Of a stretch of 5,930 nucleotides of DNA, positions 1 to 4,889 are shown piece by piece (the stretch's first letter is position 1; each line of letters opens with the position of its first letter). The stretch is from Acidimicrobiaceae bacterium (GTDB lineage Bacteria; Actinomycetota; Acidimicrobiia; Acidimicrobiales; Bog-793), in assembly GCA_027306715.1 (NCBI GenBank), contig DAHUZG010000404.1, positions 1 to 5,930 on the forward strand. The letters are read 5' to 3'. Below the pieces are notes generated by a model, which did no database searches, was not told the DNA's origin, and saw only the letters and a list, made by a program, of their open reading frames with translations. A program made the position numbers and the translations under genes.

Positions 1-780
1 CGGTCGCGCCCCGGTGGTCGCCGGCACCAGGTCGTAGACGGCATAGCCGTCGAGGCGCCCGTCGTGCTCGTAGGCAGCGAGCAGGCGAAGCGGCAGGCCC
101 GGGGCTCCCGGCGGCGACGGGGCTCCCGGCGGCGATGGCCGGCCGGTGCCGAGCAGCTCCGGCCAGCTCGCCGCCGGCCGGCTGAGATCGCCCGGCGACA
201 GCCGCCGCGCCTCGTCGTAGATGAGCGGGAAGGCCTCGAGCGCCTGTTCCGCCGCCAGCAGGCGCACGGCCCCGGTGGGTGGCCCAGCCCGGTCGCTCAG
301 CCTGGCACGCGCCGGGTCGAGCCGGTAGCGGGCGGCGAAACGGGCAGAGCCGAAGCCGAAGCGCCCGTAGATGCCGCCCTCGCTCGCCGTGAGGGCGACC
401 AAAGCGGTGCCGCCGGCGCGCCAGCGCCCGAATGCCTCGGCGATGAGGGCGCTGAGCACGCCGCGGCGGCGGTGCGTCGGCAGAACGGCGACGTCGTCGA
501 GAGCGAGCACGGGCGCCGGGACGCCTCCTGGCAGAGTCAGCTCGGCGTCATAGGCGCCGAGGGTGCCGACGAGCTCATCGTCGCTGAAGGCGGCGAGGCA
601 GGCCGGCCCGAGACCGCCGAGCAGCACCTCCCGCTCGGCCGGCGACAGCCGCACCCCGAAGGCCGCTTCGACGCAGCCGGCGTAGGCGTCGAGGTCGTGC
701 GCCAGCGGCGCCCGGATCTCGACAGGGCTTCCGGCCCGTGCACCGACAATGCCCGCGGCAATGCGGTCCGTCACCGGCAC
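1..780 (-). CDS. Eis-family GNAT N-acetyltransferase, C-terminal part cut off by the window edge
   Basis: The minus-strand reading from a GTG at 780 gives 260 residues and is still open at position 1. Residues about 20–145 form a GNAT domain. LDDVAVLPTHRRRGVL (about 94–109) is the acetyl-CoA site, followed by TASEGGIYGRFGFG (131–144). The spacing from the first Arg of RRRG (R104) to the Tyr of GGIYG (Y138) is 34 residues, the same as my recollection of R92 to Y126 in M. tuberculosis Eis, where Y126 is the proposed general acid. Residues about 170–260 fit the second GNAT-like fold of Eis. Eis proteins are about 400 residues, so roughly 140, including the SCP2-like domain, should lie beyond the edge. 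Eis members acetylate amines such as aminoglycosides and lysines; the substrate here is unknown. A second in-frame GTG at 774 is an equally possible start, and neither has a Shine-Dalgarno sequence. It follows ispG by 40 bases and is probably cotranscribed. Residues about 214–229 hold a tandem SPPGAP repeat. Confidence 0.88.
   Translation of the reverse strand, partial: MPVTDRIAAGIVGARAGSPVEIRAPLAHDLDAYAGCVEAAFGVRLSPAEREVLLGGLGPACLAAFSDDELVGTLGAYDAELTLPGGVPAPVLALDDVAVLPTHRRRGVLSALIAEAFGRWRAGGTALVALTASEGGIYGRFGFGSARFAARYRLDPARARLSDRAGPPTGAVRLLAAEQALEAFPLIYDEARRLSPGDLSRPAASWPELLGTGRPSPPGAPSPPGAPGLPLRLLAAYEHDGRLDGYAVYDLVPATTGARP
101..135 (-). repeat. Two-copy 18-base tandem repeat inside the Eis-like gene
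   Basis: The 17-mer ggggctcccggcggcga occurs exactly at 101–117 and again at 119–135 on the plus strand, a period of 18 bases. Read on the minus strand it encodes the hexapeptide SPPGAP twice. It sits in what should be a surface loop of the second GNAT-like fold, just after a W-x-x-L-L segment, so it looks like an in-frame slippage expansion with little effect on the fold. Confidence 0.85.
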
Positions 781-781
781 G

Positions 782-810
782 GCCGGCCGCGGCGGAGCGG
801 CCCGGCCGGC
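782..810 (-). other. Strong GC hairpin between ispG and the Eis-like gene
   Basis: The 40-base gap holds an inverted repeat. GCCGGCCG at 782–789 is complementary to CGGCCGGC at 803–810. A better alternative pairs GGCCGC (785–790) with GCGGCC (797–802) around a six-base loop, extended by GCC/GGC across a single bulged base. No T-run follows on the minus strand, so it is not a standard intrinsic terminator. It could modulate readthrough or translation of the acetyltransferase, whose start lies immediately downstream, or stabilise the ispG 3' end. In DNA this GC-rich some such pairing arises by chance, so a function is not shown. Confidence 0.4.
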
Positions 811-820
811 GGCGTCGGGC

Positions 821-2083
821 TCAGCTCTTCCCGTCCGGAGCGGCCTCGCCGGGCTGGCGCGCCAGCTTCCTGCGGATGAGCTGGACGACCTCCTCGGAGC
901 GGTTGACGTCGTCGCCCTTGGCCTCGAGCAGGGCACGCCGGTCGGCCTCCGCCTCGGCGGCGGCACCGACGTCGGCCAGAGCAAGGCGTGCTTCGATCCC
1001 CTCGGCGACGATGCGCTCGGCCTCGGCGACGAGGGCCTCGACCATCTGGTCCTCCTGGACGACGCGGATGATCTTGCGCTTGATGAAAAGGTGGCCCTTG
1101 TGACGTCCGGCGGCGATGCCGAGATCGGCCTCGCGAGCCTCGCCGGGCCCGTTCACGACACAACCCATCACCGCCACCTGGAGCGGGATGTTCCGCCCCT
1201 CGAGCGCCTCCTGGGCCGCCTTGGCGACGCCGATGACGTCGATCTCCGCCCGCCCGCACGAGGGGCAGGCGATGAGGTCGAGCCCCTTGCGCTCGCGCAG
1301 GCCGAGCGCCTCGAGCAGCTGGCGGCCGGCGCGGGCCTCCTCGACGGGGTCGGCCGTGAGCGAGTAGCGGATGGTGTCGCCGATCCCCTCTGCGAGCAGG
1401 GTGGCGATGCCGGCCGTACCCTTGATCAAGCCGGCGGGCGGGGGGCCGGCCTCGGTCACGCCGAGGTGCAGGGGGTGGTCGAAGGTCTCCGAAGCGAGCC
1501 GGTAGGCCTCGACCATCGTCGGGACGCTCGACGCCTTGACCGAGATCTTGACGTCCTCGAAGCCGACCTCGTCGAAGAAGGCGAGCTCCATCCGCGCCGA
1601 CTCGACGAGGGCCTCGGGAGTGGCGCCGCCGAAGCGCTTGTAGATCTCGGGATGAAGCGAGCCGGCGTTGACCCCGATCCGCACCGGCACGCCGCGGTCG
1701 CGGCACTCCGAGGCGACGAGCTTGATCTCCTCCGGCTTGCGCAGGTTGCCGGGGTTGAGGCGGAGACCGTTGACGCCGGCGTCGAGCGCGGCGAGCGCCA
1801 TCTCGACGTGGAAATGGATGTCGGCGATGATCGGCACCGGCGAGCGCGGCACGATCCGGGCGAGCCCCTCGGCGGCCTCGGCCTCGTTGCAGGTGCAGCG
1901 GACGATGTCGGCGCCGGCGCCGGCGAGGGCGTAGATCTGGGCGAGGGTGCCCTCGACGTCGGCGGTCTTGGTGGTCGTCATCGACTGCACGCTGACCGGA
2001 GCGCCGCCGCCCACCGCCACCTGGCCGACGTGGATCTGGCGCGTCTGGCGCCGCTGCGAGACGGGACCGAAGGTCCGTGCCAT
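821..2083 (-). CDS. ispG: 4-hydroxy-3-methylbut-2-enyl diphosphate synthase (flavodoxin/ferredoxin type), IspG/GcpE
   Basis: The product (420 residues from ATG at 2083) reduces the cyclic diphosphate MEcPP to HMBPP, the penultimate step of the MEP isoprenoid pathway, in the cytosol, using a 4Fe-4S cluster. The N-terminal TIM barrel shows PVSVQSMTTTKT (about 29–40), IIADIHFH (85–92) and LRLNPGN (107–113), then RIGVNAGSLH (135–144) and LHLGVTEAGP (206–215). The C-terminal cluster domain has CPSC (C273, C276) and MGCVVNGPGE (C308, E315); these three Cys and the Glu are the cluster ligands of the family. The ATG at 2083 is chosen because GAGGAG lies six bases upstream and the family begins near here. 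M. tuberculosis GcpE is about 387 residues and E. coli IspG 372, so this protein has a longer, highly charged tail (about residues 360–420). It follows rseP after 164 bases and precedes the Eis-like gene. Confidence 0.97.
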   Translation of the reverse strand: MARTFGPVSQRRQTRQIHVGQVAVGGGAPVSVQSMTTTKTADVEGTLAQIYALAGAGADIVRCTCNEAEAAEGLARIVPRSPVPIIADIHFHVEMALAALDAGVNGLRLNPGNLRKPEEIKLVASECRDRGVPVRIGVNAGSLHPEIYKRFGGATPEALVESARMELAFFDEVGFEDVKISVKASSVPTMVEAYRLASETFDHPLHLGVTEAGPPPAGLIKGTAGIATLLAEGIGDTIRYSLTADPVEEARAGRQLLEALGLRERKGLDLIACPSCGRAEIDVIGVAKAAQEALEGRNIPLQVAVMGCVVNGPGEAREADLGIAAGRHKGHLFIKRKIIRVVQEDQMVEALVAEAERIVAEGIEARLALADVGAAAEAEADRRALLEAKGDDVNRSEEVVQLIRRKLARQPGEAAPDGKS

Positions 2084-2089
2084 CGTGGT

Positions 2090-2095
2090 CTCCTC
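2090..2095 (-). promoter_or_regulatory. Shine-Dalgarno site of ispG
   Basis: On the minus strand GAGGAG lies six bases before the ATG at 2083. It fixes that ATG as the ispG start in preference to the GTG at 2140. Confidence 0.8.
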
Positions 2096-2109
2096 TTCTC
2101 GCCGGCCTC

Positions 2110-2155
2110 GCCGGTCTCTCCAAGCCGGTCTCTCCGGCACCTCGCCGGTCTCTCT
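2110..2155 (-). repeat. Three direct copies of GGAGAGACCGGC in the ispG leader
   Basis: On the plus strand gccggtctctcc occurs at 2110–2121 and 2124–2135, with an 11-of-12 match, gccggtctctct, at 2144–2155. On the transcript sense these read GGAGAGACCGGC. Start-to-start spacings are 14 and 20 bases. A degenerate fourth unit (GGCCGGCGAGAAGAGGAG) merges into the ribosome binding site. The copies could be repeated protein-binding or SD-like elements, or a slippage product. Confidence 0.75.
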
Positions 2156-2247
2156 CCCGCCCGCTCGGCGGTTGCCCCACCGGTGGCGGCGACGCCCGGC
2201 CCCAGCCTACGGCCGGCGGGCCGGCGAACGGCGGGACCGGCCCCGGA

Positions 2248-3660
2248 TCAGCCGCCGAGCGACGGCGGGTTCAAGATGTTGGCGTACAGGGCGCTCAGCC
2301 CGATGACGACGATGAACGCCAGGAACAGGTAGGCGATCGGCATCAGCTTGTTGACGTTGGCGTGGTAGCGCCGTCCCCGGCGCGAGCGGATCCGCTCGTA
2401 GACGGCGATCACGACGTGACCGCCGTCGAGCGGCAGCATCGGGAAGAGGTTGACCATCCCGACAAAGACGTTGATGGCGACGAGCAGGTAGAGCAGCTCG
2501 CTGATGTCGTGCTCGGCCGCCTGCACGGCGAGCCGGCCGGCTCCGTAGATCGAGAGGATCTGCCCGCTCGAGCCCGTCGAGCCGGCCGAACCGGACCCAG
2601 CCGATCCACCGGCGGCGCTCGGCTGGGGGTGCTGGTTCGCCGTGGCGACGTCGTGGACGAACGACGACAGGCCGTGCAGCGAGAAGACCTTGGCGATCCC
2701 TTGCCCGGTCTGGGCCGTGACGGTGCCGAGAAGCTGGGCGCCCCGCACGACGGCGTCGGCCGGGTTGACGGTGATGCCGACGGTGACGGTGCTCAAGTCG
2801 ATGCCGAGGAAGCCGACGGGCGAGGGCCCGCTCTTCACCGGGCTCGAGGTCCCCGCTATCCGCACGTGCCGGCCGTCGAGCGGGGTGGCGTGGAGGACGA
2901 GGGTGTGGCCGTGGCGGCGGACAGTGAGGGTGATCCGCTTGTTGGCATCGTGCTCGATGGCGGTGACGAGCGAGGAGCCCGAGCGCATCGGCTGGCCGTC
3001 GACAGCGACGATCGTGTCGCCGGAGCGGAGGCCGGCGACACGGGCGGGGCTCGTGACGCCGGCGAGCGAGACGATCCCCCCGACGGTCCGGCCGAGCTCG
3101 AGGGTCGGCACGCCGGCGAAGGCGAAAAGCGCCCAGAGCAGCACGAACGCCATCACGAAGTGCATGAACGAGCCGGCGACGGCGACGGCGAGGCGGCGCG
3201 GGAAGGTCGCCTGGCGGTAGGCGCGCGGCTCGTCCTCGGGCGCCACCTCCTCGGCCGAGGTCATCCCGATGATGCGGACGTAGCCGCCGGCGGGGATCGC
3301 CTTCACCCCGTACTCGGTCTCGCCACGCCGGATCGACCACAGCCGCGGCCCGAAGCCGAGGAAGTACTCGGTCACCTTCATCCCGCTCCACTTGGCGGCG
3401 GCGAAGTGGCCGAGCTCGTGCAGCATCACCATCGCCACGAGCGCCACGACGACGACGAGCACGGCCCAGCCGTGAAGCACCGCAGCAGCGATCACCGCCG
3501 CGGCCAGCACGGCACCGAGGCGCCACAGCGCCGCTTTTTGCGAGGCCTCGGGGGGCACGCTCCCCCCGCTGCCCGGGGTGGGCGTGCTCTTGCCGGTGTC
3601 CGGCTGATCGCTGCAGAGCTCGCCGATCTCGAGCTCTCCGGCAGGCGGCCCGCTCGTCAC
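2248..3660 (-). CDS. rseP: RIP-type intramembrane zinc metalloprotease (site-2 protease), RseP/Rip1 family
   Basis: This 470-residue integral membrane protein should cleave membrane-embedded substrates; in mycobacteria its homologue Rip1 cuts anti-sigma factors. A first membrane segment (about 47–80) leads into the zinc motif HELGH (81–85). GFGP, the KAIPAGGYV segment (120–128) and a second hydrophobic segment starting near GSFMHF (about 157–182) follow. One PDZ domain spans about 185–262, with GLRSGDTIVAVDGQPM near 210–225. Residues 342–366 are a Gly/Ser-rich linker, and a third membrane segment lies at about 386–404. The second active-site motif NLFPMLPLDGGH (404–415) carries the third zinc ligand D412. 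A last membrane segment is at about 440–461. The GTG at 3660 has GAGGAGAG just upstream and overlaps the dxr stop by four bases. The first 45 or so residues are a hydrophilic extension. At about 404 residues (from memory), M. tuberculosis Rip1 is shorter; the tail and linker explain the difference. Confidence 0.96.
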   Translation of the reverse strand: MTSGPPAGELEIGELCSDQPDTGKSTPTPGSGGSVPPEASQKAALWRLGAVLAAAVIAAAVLHGWAVLVVVVALVAMVMLHELGHFAAAKWSGMKVTEYFLGFGPRLWSIRRGETEYGVKAIPAGGYVRIIGMTSAEEVAPEDEPRAYRQATFPRRLAVAVAGSFMHFVMAFVLLWALFAFAGVPTLELGRTVGGIVSLAGVTSPARVAGLRSGDTIVAVDGQPMRSGSSLVTAIEHDANKRITLTVRRHGHTLVLHATPLDGRHVRIAGTSSPVKSGPSPVGFLGIDLSTVTVGITVNPADAVVRGAQLLGTVTAQTGQGIAKVFSLHGLSSFVHDVATANQHPQPSAAGGSAGSGSAGSTGSSGQILSIYGAGRLAVQAAEHDISELLYLLVAINVFVGMVNLFPMLPLDGGHVVIAVYERIRSRRGRRYHANVNKLMPIAYLFLAFIVVIGLSALYANILNPPSLGG

Positions 3661-4889
3661 CGGCCTCTCCTCGCCACGGCGGCGGCGGCGATGCGCCGGG
3701 CGGCGGCGTCTGCTGCGAGCACGTCCTCGATCTCGACGAGCTCGCTGGCGTCGTAGCCGTCGAGGGTGGCGGCTACGACGTCGGCGATCGCCGGCCACGC
3801 GATCCGCCCCTCGAGAAAGGCGGTGACGGCGACCTCGTTGGCGGCGTTCAACCAGGCCGGCGCGCTGCCCCCGGCGCGGCCGGCTTGGTAGGCAAGGCGC
3901 AGGCAGGGAAAGGTGTCGAGGTCGGGGGGCTCGAAGTCGAGGCGGGAGACCTGCGACCAGTCGAGCGAGCCGAACGGGTGGTCGAGCCGGTCGGGATACG
4001 CGAGGGCGTAGCCGATCGGCAGGCGCATGTCCGGCATCGAGAGCTGGGCGATGGTCGCCCCGTCGGAGAGCTCGACCATCGAATGGACGATCGACTGCGG
4101 GTGCACGACCACCTCGATGGCGTCGTAGCCGACCCCGAACAGCTCGTGGGCCTCGATCACCTCGAGTCCTTTGTTCATCAGCGTCGACGAGTCGACGGTG
4201 ATCTTCGGGCCCATCTGCCAGGTCGGGTGGGCGAGCGCCTGCTCGACGGTGACGCCGGCCAGCTCCGCCGCACGCCGGCCCCGGAACGGGCCGCCGCTCG
4301 CCGTGAGCACGATCCGGCGCAGGGAGCGGTGCGCCGCCGGCGGGCTGCCCGCCGCCCCGGGCTCGGCACCGGGGTCGCTGCCGAGCGAGCGGGCGAGGCA
4401 CTGGTGCACGGCGCAGTGCTCGGAGTCGACCGGGACGATCTCGGCTCCCGGCGTGGCTCTCGCCGCCTGGACGACAGGGGCGCCGGCGATCAGCGACTCC
4501 TTGTTGGCAAGTGCCAGCCGGCGCCCGGCGCGAAGGGCGGTGACGGTGACCGGCAGCCCGGCGAAGCCGACCACGCCGTTCAGCACGATCTCTGCGCACC
4601 CGGCGGCGTCGAGCAGCGCCTGCGGCCCGATGGCAAGCTCGGTGCCGGCGGGCAGCCGACCCTTCAGCTCGACGGCGGCCTCGGCGTCGGCGACGGCGAC
4701 GAGGTCCGGCTGCAGCTCGGCTGCCTGGGCGGCGAGGAGCTCGACCGAGCGGCCGGCTGCGAGGGCGACCACCCGGAACTGCCCGCCGGCGGCGCGCACG
4801 ACCTCGATCGCCTGGGTGCCGATCGAGCCCGTCGAGCCGACGATGCTGACCCCGACAGGGCCGGCGCCCCTCTGGCGCAGCGCGCTCAC
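3657..4889 (-). CDS. dxr: 1-deoxy-D-xylulose 5-phosphate reductoisomerase (Dxr/IspC)
   Basis: Dxr converts DXP to MEP with NADPH and a divalent metal, the committed step of the MEP pathway and the target of fosmidomycin. The 410-residue product starts with a Rossmann motif, SIVGSTGSIGTQ (about 15–26), and has LANKESL (127–133). The metal ligands are D155 and E157 of VDSEH and E243 of MNKGLE (238–243). Other substrate-site segments are LTASGGPFRG (195–204), HPTWQMGPK (221–229), VVHPQSIVHSM (261–271) and WLNAANEVAV (346–355). The GTG at 4889 is chosen because it overlaps the cdsA stop in a GTGA junction and is the only start-like codon near the conserved N-terminus. It lacks a Shine-Dalgarno sequence, so translation probably depends on reinitiation from cdsA. 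The length matches the family (E. coli about 398, M. tuberculosis about 413), although residues about 166–190 form a Gly/Pro/Ala loop longer than in M. tuberculosis. Confidence 0.97.
   Translation of the reverse strand: MSALRQRGAGPVGVSIVGSTGSIGTQAIEVVRAAGGQFRVVALAAGRSVELLAAQAAELQPDLVAVADAEAAVELKGRLPAGTELAIGPQALLDAAGCAEIVLNGVVGFAGLPVTVTALRAGRRLALANKESLIAGAPVVQAARATPGAEIVPVDSEHCAVHQCLARSLGSDPGAEPGAAGSPPAAHRSLRRIVLTASGGPFRGRRAAELAGVTVEQALAHPTWQMGPKITVDSSTLMNKGLEVIEAHELFGVGYDAIEVVVHPQSIVHSMVELSDGATIAQLSMPDMRLPIGYALAYPDRLDHPFGSLDWSQVSRLDFEPPDLDTFPCLRLAYQAGRAGGSAPAWLNAANEVAVTAFLEGRIAWPAIADVVAATLDGYDASELVEIEDVLAADAAARRIAAAAVARRGR
3665..3672 (-). promoter_or_regulatory. Shine-Dalgarno site of rseP inside the end of dxr
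   Basis: Minus-strand GAGGAGAG lies within the last codons of dxr, its AGGAG core about six bases before the GTG at 3660. It supports that GTG as the rseP start, so rseP can bind ribosomes directly as well as by coupling. Confidence 0.75.

Larger units (their letters stand above)
2084..2247 (-). promoter_or_regulatory. Intergenic region rseP–ispG, possible ispG leader or regulatory region
   Basis: This is the only gap above 50 bases in the window. On the transcribed sense it runs from the rseP stop through GC-rich sequence containing the 10-base palindrome CCACCGGTGG (2177–2186), then the GGAGAGACCGGC repeats (2110–2155), then the ispG ribosome binding site. I found no convincing -35/-10 pair; a TAGGCT hexamer near 2210 lacks a partner at proper spacing. 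I also see no U-tract terminator after rseP. The gap is open in the ispG frame up to a GTG at 2140, but that stretch is repeat-derived and unlike IspG N-termini, so I treat it as noncoding. Whether ispG has its own promoter here or relies on readthrough cannot be told from sequence. Confidence 0.4.

Noticed and set aside
2084..2140. GTG at 2140 as an upstream start for ispG
   Set aside because: The added 19 residues are the translation of the leader repeats, do not resemble IspG N-termini, and the ATG at 2083 has a strong, well-spaced ribosome binding site.
2110..2155. CRISPR-like array in the ispG leader
   Set aside because: Three 12-base units with 2 and 8 base spacers are far too short and close for a CRISPR array.
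2177..2240. Intrinsic terminator after rseP
   Set aside because: Several short palindromes (CCACCGGTGG, GCCGGC pairs) are present, but no long stem followed by a T-run on the minus strand.
749..2332. Long plus-strand open frame opposite ispG (527 codons), with similar ones at 2077–3756 and 3885–4916
   Set aside because: They lie wholly or mostly antisense to genes with clear catalytic motifs, encode Asp/Arg/Gly/Ala-rich sequence with no recognisable domain, and are expected because stop codons are rare in DNA this GC-rich.
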